Of a stretch of 64,000 nucleotides of DNA, positions 25,973 to 34,972 are shown piece after piece (position 1 is the first letter of the stretch; every line of letters begins with the position of its first letter). The position numbers and the translations under genes are program-made. The notes under the pieces were generated by a model. It did not search any database and had not been told where the DNA came from. It saw nothing but the letters and a program-made list of their open reading frames with translations. Where the stretch lies: assembly GCA_000435595.1 (NCBI GenBank), contig FR895418.1, forward strand, positions 24,665 to 88,664, read 5' to 3'. The stretch comes from Firmicutes bacterium CAG:882. GTDB taxonomy: Bacteria; Bacillota; Clostridia; Lachnospirales; Lachnospiraceae.

Positions 25973-28504
25973 TTAGTTGTAGTTAAGCTGTCCGCCCTGT
26001 GATGCAACAAAATCAGTCCACTCAGCATCACTGTAATCGTAAGTTAAGTACTTGAAATCACCATGGCGGCCAACACCGTAAATATACTCCTCTGTGTAGA
26101 ATTCAACCTGCATACTCTTAAGAGCTGCCGTAGAATTGTCAATCATAGGAATCATCTCGTATGTCTCAAGAACTGCACCCTCAAGTGCACAGAGAACTAA
26201 GTATCTCTCCTCCTGATTATCATCAGAAGTTCCAGCTCTGAATGTACTTGTTGTTCCATCTGCTGCTTTTACGGTGATTTCCTCACCCATAATAGCCTCG
26301 TTCCACTCCAATACTGAAGCAGTGTACTCAACACCGTTAAGCTCAACTGTGAGCATCTCAGATGATGTATCCCAGCATCTGTTGTAACGATAATCCTCTG
26401 ATGTATATGCCTCCATGAGGTTATATGGATCAAGTGCCGAACCATTCCAGCCTACACCGAAGAGCATATCAACCTGATTAGCTCTAAGAGCATTACCGAA
26501 GCCGTTGCCAAGTGTATCATCCATTGTGAACTCTAACTTGCCCTCAAGCTTTGTTCCGACAACTGCCTCTGTGTAGCAGTTAACAAGGAACTCATAACCC
26601 TTTGTGTAGAAGTTAGTTGTGCTGTTAGGAAGACCGATCTTAATCTGAACCTTATCTCCCTCTTTCATTAAGCCCTGAGCGACAGCAATATCATAAGCCT
26701 CATCAAACTTCTCCTGTGCAAGTGCAAGGTTGTAGCCTGTGATGCTCTCGATAGCGTCATCCATTGTCTCGTACATCTTGCCTGAACCTACTTCATCTGA
26801 TAAGCCCCAGAAGTCTACGAGAACCTTCTTGGCAGCCTCGCCTGAACGGTAGGACTCACCTGTCTCAGGGTTAGCAATGATGAGATCTGAGTAAAGGCTG
26901 AATGCAGCGTTGTTGGTAGGAGCTGTTGCAAGTGCGAATGACTTTCTGTCAAGTGCATAGCAAAGTGCCTGTCTGAACTCCTTAACTGTAAGAATTGTCT
27001 TATTGTAGCCTGCACCGAGGTTAGCCTGCTCTGCCTCGAGAGCTGACATTGTCGGGTTAAGTGCAATGTAGAATGTTGATGGAGCTGATGTGTAGTATGT
27101 GTAGTCGCTTGACTGATATGTCTCCATATCGTCTGCTGTAAGACCATAAGTATCAAGCTCACCGTTTAAGAACATCTCAAGTCTTGTAGCTGCCTCAGGA
27201 ACACAATCACACTGGATTGTAGTTGTCTGATAGAAGCCGTCCTTAACATCATGATGTAAATCATTTCTCTCAAGTACGAACTGCTTATCAGCCTGGAAGG
27301 AAGTAAGCTTGTATGGACCGTAAGAGATTGTTGTCTCTGCGGATGTGCAGTATGAGTTCTGGTATACACCGTCAACCACTGACTCACATGACTTGTAGAG
27401 ATCCTCGTTTACGAGCCATGAGCTTGTTAAGGAATAAAGAAGGTAGAAACCGCTTAACTCCTTCTCAAGCACAAGTACGAGCTCAGTATCTGAAGGTGCG
27501 AGAACACCTACAGTAGACATATCTGTCTCTGGGTAAGATGTTCCGTAGTAACAGAACTCCTGCCACTCCTGCTTAGTTGCATAATCACCAGCCTGTGCCT
27601 GATACTCTGCAGTGTCAGCAGCTCCATGAAGGTGTGCAATGATTGTGCTCAGCATAGCGGCTGTATCGACATTAGCCGGTATCCAGCCATCCTCGTTTGC
27701 AAGAGCCTTAAGAGCCTCATAAAGGTCTGTTCCATCTGCATCCTTAAATGCATCAGGATCAGAAGCATACTGATCATCAAGAACAGCTCCCCACGCTGCA
27801 CCATCACTAAGGCTGAATGCAACATCATGACCATCAACGATGAATGTACCATTCTCATCTGTCTCTGCTGTATCCATATCAAAATATTCTGTGCCAACCT
27901 GTGTGTCATAAGCGTGCTGTCCCTGATAAAGATATCCCTTAGCACCTACAACTGCCATGCTGCCCTTGTATAACATATCTGCACGATAGTTCTTGGCAAC
28001 AGGATTAAGTAATAACTCTGCTGATGTTACGAAATCCTGAGCTGTGATAGGAGTTCCGTCCTCCCAGCAAAGGTCGTCACGAAGAGTAATCTTCCATGCT
28101 CTGTTAACATCACCCTCCTCAAGTCCGAACTGTCCGACATAATCAGCTGTAACATCCTCAGGATCGCTCACTGCCATAGCAGGAACCATCTTGTAGCCGT
28201 CCATTGTGTCATTGTAATCGAACTCATAGAAGCCCTCTGTGATGTAGTTGAGAATATCTGTATCAATCTCTGTCTGATACGTGTGCATATTCCAGTTGGT
28301 CGGGAAATCAACGAGCGCATAGTTGTATGTATATGTTGCGCCGTCTGCCACAGGGGCATTAGTTGTTCCCTCGTCTGTTGTTCCTTCAGCAGTAGTGCCT
28401 GCTGTTGTTGTCTCATTGCTGTCAGACTTGTTACATGCTGCAAGTGAGAATACCATTGCGGCAGAAAGAGTAACGGCAAGGACACGCTTAGAAAACTTTC
28501 TCAT
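25973..28504 (-). CDS. oppA: Oligopeptide ABC transporter substrate-binding lipoprotein (OppA type)
   Basis: An 843-residue family-5 binding protein, well above the usual 540-600. The signal peptide (MRKFSKRVLAVTLSAAMVFSLAAC) ends at a lipobox Cys, followed by a Thr/Glu-rich spacer. WEDGTPITAQDFVTSAELLLNP and the later EFRQALCYALDRKSFA are hallmark segments of the family. Extra length lies mainly in the first half (about 170-340). It heads the operon, with a strong promoter and a leader hairpin. Ligand class (peptide rather than sugar or nickel) is inferred from the OppB/C/D/F partners. Confidence 0.9.
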   Translation of the reverse strand: MRKFSKRVLAVTLSAAMVFSLAACNKSDSNETTTAGTTAEGTTDEGTTNAPVADGATYTYNYALVDFPTNWNMHTYQTEIDTDILNYITEGFYEFDYNDTMDGYKMVPAMAVSDPEDVTADYVGQFGLEEGDVNRAWKITLRDDLCWEDGTPITAQDFVTSAELLLNPVAKNYRADMLYKGSMAVVGAKGYLYQGQHAYDTQVGTEYFDMDTAETDENGTFIVDGHDVAFSLSDGAAWGAVLDDQYASDPDAFKDADGTDLYEALKALANEDGWIPANVDTAAMLSTIIAHLHGAADTAEYQAQAGDYATKQEWQEFCYYGTSYPETDMSTVGVLAPSDTELVLVLEKELSGFYLLYSLTSSWLVNEDLYKSCESVVDGVYQNSYCTSAETTISYGPYKLTSFQADKQFVLERNDLHHDVKDGFYQTTTIQCDCVPEAATRLEMFLNGELDTYGLTADDMETYQSSDYTYYTSAPSTFYIALNPTMSALEAEQANLGAGYNKTILTVKEFRQALCYALDRKSFALATAPTNNAAFSLYSDLIIANPETGESYRSGEAAKKVLVDFWGLSDEVGSGKMYETMDDAIESITGYNLALAQEKFDEAYDIAVAQGLMKEGDKVQIKIGLPNSTTNFYTKGYEFLVNCYTEAVVGTKLEGKLEFTMDDTLGNGFGNALRANQVDMLFGVGWNGSALDPYNLMEAYTSEDYRYNRCWDTSSEMLTVELNGVEYTASVLEWNEAIMGEEITVKAADGTTSTFRAGTSDDNQEERYLVLCALEGAVLETYEMIPMIDNSTAALKSMQVEFYTEEYIYGVGRHGDFKYLTYDYSDAEWTDFVASQGGQLNYN

Positions 28505-28576
28505 AAAAAAATCCTCCTTGTTATATTTTAACGCATCGTTACTTTACCAAATTAAAACATTGCTGTATTTAAGAAA

Positions 28577-28601
28577 AAGGAATGAGACAGACCCACTCCT
28601 T
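28577..28601 (-). terminator. Terminator-like hairpin in the oppA leader
   Basis: AAGGAATG and CACTCCTT form an 8-bp stem with one G-U pair; on the minus strand it is followed by TTTCTT. It lies between the promoter and oppA, where it could attenuate transcription. No T-box or known riboswitch is recognised. Confidence 0.45.
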
Positions 28602-28659
28602 TATGTTCAGAAAAACAAGCAAATATTATGTTAAATAACTCCGCATTAATAACGTAATA

Positions 28660-28688
28660 AGAATATATTCTATTCGCACGAATGTCAA
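28660..28688 (-). promoter_or_regulatory. opp operon promoter
   Basis: A consensus TTGACA (28683-28688) and TATTCT (28660-28665) with a 17-base spacer on the minus strand. The transcript would carry a leader of about 150 bases before oppA. Confidence 0.75.
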
Positions 28689-28749
28689 GCTATTTTTCTT
28701 ATTTTTGACTGGAAAATGATGTTTTTTATCCTGTTTTAGATCCATAGTA

Positions 28750-30135
28750 CTAATGTTTTTTAACTATAAGTGCTACAACCTCCGTGTTGGCGGTTCCGGG
28801 GAACATATCCACGGCAACTGCTTTCTCCATGTAGTAGCCGTTCTCGTTGAACACCTCCATGTCACGCACGAGGCTTGTAGGCTTGCAGGACACATACACA
28901 ATCCTCTCCACTCCGTAAGCAATAAGCTTCGGCAGTGCCTTAGGATGTATTCCGTCCCGTGGCGGATCAAGTATAAGAAGGTCAGGCTTTTCCTCAATCT
29001 CATCAATCACCTTGAGTACATCCCCCGCAAGGAAGTCGCAGTTGGTAAGCCCGTTAAGCTCTGCATTCTCCCCGGCCGCCTCCACAGCCTCACGTACAAT
29101 CTCAACACCCACAACATGCTTTGCAACCGCTGCCGCAAGCTGTGCTATGGTTCCCGTTCCGCTGTATAAGTCGAACACAATCTTATCCTTCGTATCTCCT
29201 ATATAGCTTCTCACGGTATCATACAGCACCTCCGCGCCGAGCGAGTTGGTCTGAAAAAATGAAAACGGAGTAATCTTAAACTTAAGTCCGAGAAGCTCTT
29301 CATAAAAGAAATCCTGTCCGTAGAGAATATCTGTCCTGTCATTGCACACCGCATCGGCAAGACTGTCATTAACGGTATGAAGTACTCCTGCTATCTTTCC
29401 CTTAAGCTGCCCGGTCGCCCCAAGTCCCGTGATAAGTGTTTCAAACCCGGCAAGCACACCGTGTTCAAGCTCCGCATCCATCTGCGAAGTGGTAACAAGG
29501 TCGACGATAATCTCCTGTGTCTTTACGGCTTTCCGTACAAGAAGATGTCTCAAATATCCTTCATGCTGAAGCTTCTTATAAAAAGGTGTTTTACAAATTG
29601 TAAAATAATCAAGCACCACCGAGAGAATCTTTCTGAAATCGGCATCCATGATTCTGCATCCGTCGACGGTCACGATATCATGAAAACTTCCGCGCTTGTG
29701 CATTCCGAGGCTTAACGGTCCATCCTTAACCTCATCGCCGAAGGAGAACTCCATCTTGTTACGGTACTCCTCAACGGCAGGACTTCCCTTGATTCCCTCG
29801 AACGTGTAATCACCGCCAACAGGTGCAAGAAGCTTTTCAATCTGTTCCCTTTTTATATTAAGCTGTTCCTCATATCTGACAGGCTGATACACACAGCCGC
29901 CGCATCTGCCGAAATGGCGGCATCTTATGCTCTCATCGACAATAGTCGACTCCCGTATGACCGCATCGGCATGGCCTTCCGCACGGCCGTTTCTGACCTT
30001 ATCAATTCTTATATCAAGCACCTGCCCCGGTATAGCGTTCTTAACGGTCACTATGTCGTCACCGCACACGGCTTTTCCCTTATTAGGGAAGGCTACCGAA
30101 ACCACTTTTCCTTCAATGTGCTCTCCTTTTTTCAT
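28750..30135 (-). CDS. rlmD: 23S rRNA (uracil-C5)-methyltransferase, RlmD/RlmCD type
   Basis: A 461-residue enzyme that methylates uracil C5 in 23S rRNA using S-adenosylmethionine. An N-terminal TRAM domain (EGKVVSVAFPNKGKAVCGD) is followed by the iron-sulphur cysteines CRHFGRCGGC, the SAM-binding VFDLYSGTGTIAQ, the substrate motif LDPPRDGIHPK and the catalytic YVSCKPTSLVRD. The start at 30135 gives a TRAM domain right at the N-terminus; AGGAGG lies 12 bases upstream. In Firmicutes a single enzyme may modify both U747 and U1939; which one applies here cannot be told. Confidence 0.92.
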   Translation of the reverse strand: MKKGEHIEGKVVSVAFPNKGKAVCGDDIVTVKNAIPGQVLDIRIDKVRNGRAEGHADAVIRESTIVDESIRCRHFGRCGGCVYQPVRYEEQLNIKREQIEKLLAPVGGDYTFEGIKGSPAVEEYRNKMEFSFGDEVKDGPLSLGMHKRGSFHDIVTVDGCRIMDADFRKILSVVLDYFTICKTPFYKKLQHEGYLRHLLVRKAVKTQEIIVDLVTTSQMDAELEHGVLAGFETLITGLGATGQLKGKIAGVLHTVNDSLADAVCNDRTDILYGQDFFYEELLGLKFKITPFSFFQTNSLGAEVLYDTVRSYIGDTKDKIVFDLYSGTGTIAQLAAAVAKHVVGVEIVREAVEAAGENAELNGLTNCDFLAGDVLKVIDEIEEKPDLLILDPPRDGIHPKALPKLIAYGVERIVYVSCKPTSLVRDMEVFNENGYYMEKAVAVDMFPGTANTEVVALIVKKH

Positions 30136-30151
30136 GAATACCTTAAGCCTC

Positions 30152-30535
30152 CTATTTCTTATTTCCGCCAAAAAGTGCTCTCGCAAGCAGCCCCACTCCT
30201 CCGAATATAAGAACAAGGTACAAAATCCACTCATACAGTGTTATTCTTGGAAGTCTTATAGTCGTTGATGCAATAACCGACACAATTATTATCAATATTC
30301 CAAGTGCCGTCACAAGCTTAGCACCGATTGAATGCGGCTTTACAAAAAGCCACACAATTCCTATTATGAACGGTATAATAACCAGTCCCGAATTCAGATG
30401 CGCTCCAAACAGTCTTATTGAGCCGGAAAAAAATGCTGTCTGCACCTCTGCCTTGTTGGTAAACAGAAAAAGTCCTACAACCAGCATTGCCAGCCCTGCC
30501 AAAAATTCAAGTAACTCATTGCGTTCTTTTTTCAC
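30152..30535 (-). CDS. Small four-helix membrane protein, unknown
   Basis: A 127-residue protein starting KKERNELLEF and containing four hydrophobic helices, with a basic GGNKK end. I do not recognise a family. The start is a GTG at 30535 with AAAGGAGC about 11 bases upstream; a longer TTG-initiated form reaching 30574 would overlap the preceding terminator. The gene ends 16 bases before rlmD and is likely cotranscribed with it. Confidence 0.6.
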   Translation of the reverse strand: MKKERNELLEFLAGLAMLVVGLFLFTNKAEVQTAFFSGSIRLFGAHLNSGLVIIPFIIGIVWLFVKPHSIGAKLVTALGILIIIVSVIASTTIRLPRITLYEWILYLVLIFGGVGLLARALFGGNKK

Positions 30536-30577
30536 TTCTTTAATTCGCTCCTTTTCGTATGTATCGTCACACAAAAC

Positions 30578-30605
30578 AATAGGAGGGCAGTCACTCCCTC
30601 CTATT
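30578..30605 (-). terminator. Terminator after the acidic-tail membrane protein gene
   Basis: A perfect 10-bp stem AATAGGAGGG/CCCTCCTATT with an 8-base loop, followed on the minus strand by GTTTTGTG. It separates the gene at 30646-30957 from the rlmD pair. Confidence 0.7.
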
Positions 30606-30645
30606 TCAATTCATTCATATTATTCCGATGTCCCGGATAATGATA

Positions 30646-30957
30646 TTACTTATCCTCAGGCTCTTCCTTCTCCTCCTCGAAGAAATCATCCTCGAAGTTA
30701 TCATCATCGTCAAAGTCGTCATCGTCATCAAGATCTTCGTCCTCAAAATCCTCAAGATAGTCAGGTGTAAAATATCTGTATACAGCGTATGCTATACCTG
30801 CTACTGCGGCCACGAATCCGACAATTGCAAGAATCCATACCAACGGATTGCACTTTTTCTTCTCTTCAACAACAACCTGCTTCTTGCCAAGTAATTCCTT
30901 AAGGTCCTTTAAGTCCTTACCCTTAGCCTGTGCAAGTAATTCTTCCAGCTTATTCAT
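30646..30957 (-). CDS. Single-helix membrane protein with a very acidic tail, unknown
   Basis: A 103-residue protein in three parts: a basic/acidic amphipathic N-terminus (LEELLAQAKGKDLKDLKELL), one hydrophobic helix (about 42-65, PLVWILAIVGFVAAVAGIAYAVY), and a C-terminal stretch of about 35 residues made mostly of Asp and Glu. Similar small proteins are common in Lachnospiraceae but have no assigned role that I know. The ATG at 30957 follows AGGAAG. The acidic tail could bind cations or basic proteins; that is only a guess. Confidence 0.65.
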   Translation of the reverse strand: MNKLEELLAQAKGKDLKDLKELLGKKQVVVEEKKKCNPLVWILAIVGFVAAVAGIAYAVYRYFTPDYLEDFEDEDLDDDDDFDDDDNFEDDFFEEEKEEPEDK

Positions 30958-31038
30958 AATACATACTTCCTTTCTGTTGATAGTATTAACATCAGTTGTA
31001 AACTTAAATATAATTTTAGCATATTATATGAAAAATAT

Positions 31039-33288
31039 CTAGCCTATTTTTACCAGTTTTGCAAAAGAGGCAAACATTTTTTTTACTCCCGCCGTGTCGA
31101 ACTGCACCGTGACCTCAAAATCCCTGCCGCCGTAAGCTATATTCGTCACCGTGCCCTCGCCGAACTTGACATGGCGCACTCTGTCGCCCTTAGTATAGCC
31201 CAACTCATCCTCACTCGCCGCAACCTGAGGTGCCCCCTTCTTAACGGCAGACATCCGATCGGCAGGTCTGTTCCATGGCAGCCCTGCGCGCATCGCATTC
31301 TCCGCCAAGCGCACTGCCGCTTCGCTTGAAAATGACTGTGGTTTTCTTATTCCCTGTCCCGATTCAAGAAGAAGCTCCTTGGGAATCTCATTTATGAATC
31401 TCGACTGTTTACACAGCATCATCTCGCCGCGTATCATGCGCTGTTTTGCCATGCTGAGCACAAGTCTCTTCCGCGCTCTCGTGATGCCGACATAGCACAG
31501 CCTTCTCTCCTCCTCAAGGTCACTTTTATCATCCGACTGGATTGCCATATAGCTTGGAAAGGTTCCATCCTCCATACCTGCAAGGTACACGCACGGAAAT
31601 TCGAGTCCTTTTGCGCTGTGCAGTGTCATAAGTGAGACAATATTATTATTCTCATCCATGTTATCAATGTCCGCCACCAGTGCAACCTCCTCTAGGAAAC
31701 CCGAAAGAGTAGGCATATCCGCTGTTTCCTCGTAGGCTGCCGCCTTCGAGATAAGCTCGCTTATATTCTGCATACGGTCGGCTATCTCATCAGGCTCGTC
31801 GTCATCCGCTAAGTACTCCTCATACTTAACGTCATTTATTATCTCCGAAATCAGCTCTTTTATCGAGAGCTCCCTCGACTTCGCGCGAAGCTCCGATATG
31901 AGCATACAGAAATTGTCAAGCTTCCCGGCAGCCGCCTTTGAAAGCGAAGGAATCTCGCTTCCTCTCGCCACAGCCGCATACAAGCTTATGTCATTATCCT
32001 CAGCGAACACCGATGCCTTTTCAAGCGTGGTAAGACCGATTCCCCTCTTAGGCACATTGATTATTCTCCTTACCGCAACCTCATCGCGCGCATTGTCTAT
32101 CGTCTTTAAGTATGCCAGCACATCTTTAATCTCCTTGCGCGCATAGAAATTGACTGCACCGTATATTCTGTACGGAACACCGAGCTCTATAAATTTTTCC
32201 TCAAGGCTTCTCGACTGTGCATTGGTTCTGTACAGTACCGCGTAATCGTTATATGCTCCACTCTCCGCAGCATGCTCTTTTATATCGGAAACAATGCCAT
32301 AAGCTTCCTCATACGCCGTATTGTATATGTTATATGCAATCTTATCTCCTGCGCCCTCATCCGTCCACAGACTCTTAGCCTTTCGCTCACTGTTATTCTT
32401 AATTACCGCATTGGCTGCATCAAGAATATTCTGCGTTGAGCGGTAGTTCTGCTCAAGCTTTATCACAACCGCTTCCGGAAATACACTCTCAAAATTGAGA
32501 ATATTTTTCACGTTCGCTCCTCTGAACTTATATATGGACTGGTCATCATCTCCGACAACACACAGATTTCTGAACCTTGATGCCAGAAGACTTATAAGCT
32601 TAAATTGAGCCGTATTAGTGTCCTGGTACTCATCAACCATTATATACCGAAAGCGTTCACTGTAATAATCAAGCACCTCAGGGCATGAGCCAAACAGTTC
32701 AACCGTCTTACATATTATGTCATCAAAATCAAGTGCATTGTTGCTCTTTAACTGCTTCTGATATTCCCGATATGCCTCTGCAATCTTCCTTTTGTGGTAA
32801 TCACTGCCTGCCGCAAGCTCGAACTCATCAGGCGATATGAGTTCATCCTTGGCATTGCTTATCTGTGAAAGAACAGACCTGTCCTTGTAAAGCTTCGGGT
32901 CTAAATCGAGCTTCTTTAAGACCTGACGCATTATCGTCTTCTGGTCATCTGTATCATATATGGTAAATCCGTTTGCATACCCTATCCTTTCAATATACCT
33001 TCTAAGTATCCTTATGCATGCAGCATGAAATGTCATAATCCATGCTCCTCCGGCATCAATTCCGACCAGTCTGTCAACACGTTCCCTCATCTCGGCTGCA
33101 GCCTTGTTGGTGAATGTAATTGCAAGAATATTATATGGATTAACATCCTTCTCCTCAATAAGATATGCAACTCTGTGTGTCAGCACCCTTGTCTTTCCCG
33201 AGCCGGCTCCCGCTAGCAGAAGCACAGGTCCATCCGTCGTGAGCACTCCCTGTCTTTGCTGTTCATTCAATGTATCGTAAATACTCAT
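31039..33288 (-). CDS. pcrA: ATP-dependent DNA helicase PcrA/UvrD
   Basis: A 749-residue superfamily 1 3'-5' helicase for repair and replication restart. Seen in order: Q-motif LNEQQRQGV, Walker A AGAGSGKT, motif Ia ITFTNKAAAEM, motif II VDEYQDTN, motif III VVGDDDQSIYKFRGA, motif IV EQNYRS, motif V LMTLHSAKGLEF, motif VI YVGITRARKRL, and the C-terminal Tudor-like segment YTKGDRVRHVKFGEGTV that binds RNA polymerase in PcrA. The start at 33288 has GGAGG 5 bases upstream. The gene begins directly after the pspA terminator. Confidence 0.96.
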   Translation of the reverse strand: MSIYDTLNEQQRQGVLTTDGPVLLLAGAGSGKTRVLTHRVAYLIEEKDVNPYNILAITFTNKAAAEMRERVDRLVGIDAGGAWIMTFHAACIRILRRYIERIGYANGFTIYDTDDQKTIMRQVLKKLDLDPKLYKDRSVLSQISNAKDELISPDEFELAAGSDYHKRKIAEAYREYQKQLKSNNALDFDDIICKTVELFGSCPEVLDYYSERFRYIMVDEYQDTNTAQFKLISLLASRFRNLCVVGDDDQSIYKFRGANVKNILNFESVFPEAVVIKLEQNYRSTQNILDAANAVIKNNSERKAKSLWTDEGAGDKIAYNIYNTAYEEAYGIVSDIKEHAAESGAYNDYAVLYRTNAQSRSLEEKFIELGVPYRIYGAVNFYARKEIKDVLAYLKTIDNARDEVAVRRIINVPKRGIGLTTLEKASVFAEDNDISLYAAVARGSEIPSLSKAAAGKLDNFCMLISELRAKSRELSIKELISEIINDVKYEEYLADDDEPDEIADRMQNISELISKAAAYEETADMPTLSGFLEEVALVADIDNMDENNNIVSLMTLHSAKGLEFPCVYLAGMEDGTFPSYMAIQSDDKSDLEEERRLCYVGITRARKRLVLSMAKQRMIRGEMMLCKQSRFINEIPKELLLESGQGIRKPQSFSSEAAVRLAENAMRAGLPWNRPADRMSAVKKGAPQVAASEDELGYTKGDRVRHVKFGEGTVTNIAYGGRDFEVTVQFDTAGVKKMFASFAKLVKIG

Positions 33289-33303
33289 GTATCCTCCAAA
33301 AAA

Positions 33304-33342
33304 GAAACGCCGCAAAACCGTAAGCCCGGTTATATGCGGCGC
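33304..33342 (-). terminator. pspA terminator next to the pcrA ribosome site
   Basis: GCGCCGCA and TGCGGCGT with inner AACCG/CGGTT form a long stem, followed on the minus strand by TTTCTTTTTT and then at once by the GGAGG of pcrA. pcrA must either be transcribed by read-through or from a promoter inside the hairpin region. Confidence 0.8.
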
Positions 33343-33365
33343 TTCATTGAATACCAAATAATTAA

Positions 33366-34046
33366 TTAATTCTGACCAACCTTAGCCTTGAGAGCTGCAA
33401 GTTCATCATCAACCTCTGATGTTGTGTAAGCACCATACTTGCGCTCGAGATCGTTAACCTCATTAACACCGCTGTTATTGAGTTCAGCCATGGCATTGGC
33501 CTCATCGAGCTTACGGTTAACCTTAGCTTCGAGCTTATCAAACGCTGAAAGACTATCTGCAGCACCGTTCACACTCGAACCAATCTTATTGATTGTCTCC
33601 TGTGTCTTTGCAACCGCAATCTTAGCCTTGAGGGCATCTCTTCTTGCGTCGAGCTGACTGATATCTGACACAAGCTTATCATGCATCTGACGCATCTTAG
33701 CGGCATTATCGGCTGCCAGCTTATATGTCTCCTGAAGAGAAGCCTGCTTAACAACAAGATCCTTCTTCTTCATGAGGAACTTCTTAGCATCCTCGTCGTT
33801 GCCTGCAAGAACAGCCTTCTCGGCATAAGCCTGCATCTTGGCAATCTCCTCGGTGCACTCATCTAACTGTCTCTTTGTCTTCGTCTCCTCTGCCATAACG
33901 GAAGCCGTCTCCTGCTTAACCTTGGCAAGGTCGCTCTCTAAATTGCGGAGATACTGGTCAATCATCTTCTCCGGATCCTCAGCCTTATCAAGAAGTGCAT
34001 TGATGTTAGCCGCCATAATGTCCTTAAATCTTGAAATAATACCCAT
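33366..34046 (-). CDS. pspA: PspA/IM30-family membrane stress protein
   Basis: A 226-residue, almost wholly alpha-helical protein of the ESCRT-III-like PspA/Vipp1 family, which coats and protects damaged membranes. The N-terminal amphipathic helix MGIISRFKDIMAANINALLDKAEDPEKMI is diagnostic; the rest is coiled coil. No pspF or LiaRS-type partner gene is nearby. The ATG at 34046 follows GGGAGG. It is divergent from the DUF1836 gene, and a possible promoter (GTGACT, 17 bases, TAGTAT) lies upstream. Confidence 0.93.
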   Translation of the reverse strand: MGIISRFKDIMAANINALLDKAEDPEKMIDQYLRNLESDLAKVKQETASVMAEETKTKRQLDECTEEIAKMQAYAEKAVLAGNDEDAKKFLMKKKDLVVKQASLQETYKLAADNAAKMRQMHDKLVSDISQLDARRDALKAKIAVAKTQETINKIGSSVNGAADSLSAFDKLEAKVNRKLDEANAMAELNNSGVNEVNDLERKYGAYTTSEVDDELAALKAKVGQN

Positions 34047-34146
34047 TTTTATTCCTCCCAGACTATATATTGAATATATAAATTCATACTATCACAAAAC
34101 TCTCCAAAAGTCACTATATTTATTGTGGCAGTTTGACATCTTTTTC

Positions 34147-34175
34147 TTGTTTTATCAGCATATTTGTTTTATAAT
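34147..34175 (+). promoter_or_regulatory. Promoter of the DUF1836 gene
   Basis: TTGTTT (34147-34152), 17 bases, then a perfect TATAAT (34170-34175), 45 bases before the start codon at 34221. Confidence 0.65.
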
Positions 34176-34220
34176 GTATCTAGACTTAAAAACTACGTCA
34201 TACAGAAAAGAGGTCACGAC

Positions 34221-34874
34221 ATGTCACAGGAACGTTCCGAATTTTTAGCAGACATGCTTCACAAGCTCGCCAAGCTTGACTATATACGTCCGGGCGAGAT
34301 TCCGAATATAGATTTATATATGGATCAGGTCACGACATTCATGGACTCACATCTTGAATCCACCAAGCGCAACGAGGCGGACAAGATTCTGACCAAGACC
34401 ATGATTAACAACTACGCCAAGAACAACCTTCTTCCTCCACCTGTCAGGAAGAAGTATTCACATGACCACATGATAACGTTGATGTTCATATATTATTTTA
34501 AGACACTCATGTCCATAAGTGATATTCAGGCTATACTCGGTCCGCTCACCGAACGATTTTTCGATGATAAGGGAAGCATATCTTTAGAACACATTTACAA
34601 GGAGATATATCAGTCCGAGCGCGACAGACTCCCTCAGATAACCAAGGACATCATCAGCATGTACCGAAAGGCCGACAGCAGTTTTTCAGATGTCGAGAAC
34701 GATGAGGACAGGGAATATCTGCAGACTTTCTCATTTATATGCTATCTTTGCTTTGACATGTACATTAAAAAAGAGATGGTCGAGAACATCATTGATGAAT
34801 TTAATTCCAAGAACGCCGATACGGCTGACAGCAGGAACAGTAAGGACAAGAATAAAGACAACAGGAATTCATAG
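34221..34874 (+). CDS. DUF1836-domain protein (putative regulator)
   Basis: A 217-residue protein with the DUF1836 pattern: an N-terminal helix pair, DYIRPGEIPNIDLYMDQVTTFMD, then TMINNYAKNNLLPPPVRKKYSHDHMITLMFIYYFKTLMSISDIQ. The segment NYAKNNLLPPP...YSHDHM resembles a MerR-type winged helix, so DNA binding is plausible. The start at 34221 follows GAGG by 9 bases. The last 20 residues are charged and probably disordered. It is the first plus-strand gene in the window and ends at the terminator shared with yerC. Confidence 0.8.
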   Translation: MSQERSEFLADMLHKLAKLDYIRPGEIPNIDLYMDQVTTFMDSHLESTKRNEADKILTKTMINNYAKNNLLPPPVRKKYSHDHMITLMFIYYFKTLMSISDIQAILGPLTERFFDDKGSISLEHIYKEIYQSERDRLPQITKDIISMYRKADSSFSDVENDEDREYLQTFSFICYLCFDMYIKKEMVENIIDEFNSKNADTADSRNSKDKNKDNRNS

Positions 34875-34879
34875 TTAAT

Positions 34880-34917
34880 GATATCCGCAATCCGCTTTGC
34901 TGCCTGCTCATATAAAA
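34880..34917. repeat. 37-bp repeat, copy A
   Basis: Matches 35434-35471 at about 34 of 37 positions (shared core CAATCCGCTTTGC). It sits just after the DUF1836 stop and touches the terminator at 34914. A shorter relative (GCAATCCGCTTT, then TTGCTCAT) is at 18890-18915. Confidence 0.85.
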
Positions 34918-34964
34918 TACACCTTAATGCCAATCATTGCGATACGGCACTAAGGTGTATTTTA
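34914..34964. terminator. Bidirectional terminator between DUF1836 gene and yerC
   Basis: AAAATACACCTTA and TAAGGTGTATTTT pair, with an inner TGCC/GGCA extension. Both strands have T-rich flanks, so it can end both converging genes. Confidence 0.85.
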
Positions 34965-34972
34965 TATGTCTT

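Noticed and set aside
28505..28659. T-box leader before oppA
   Set aside because: No T-box sequence (AGGGTGG...ACCGCG) and no specifier-type stem could be found.
34740..34935. Possible small minus-strand protein reading through the 37-bp repeat and the DUF1836 3' end
   Set aside because: It would start inside the shared terminator and lacks a ribosome site; the repeat alone explains the open frame.
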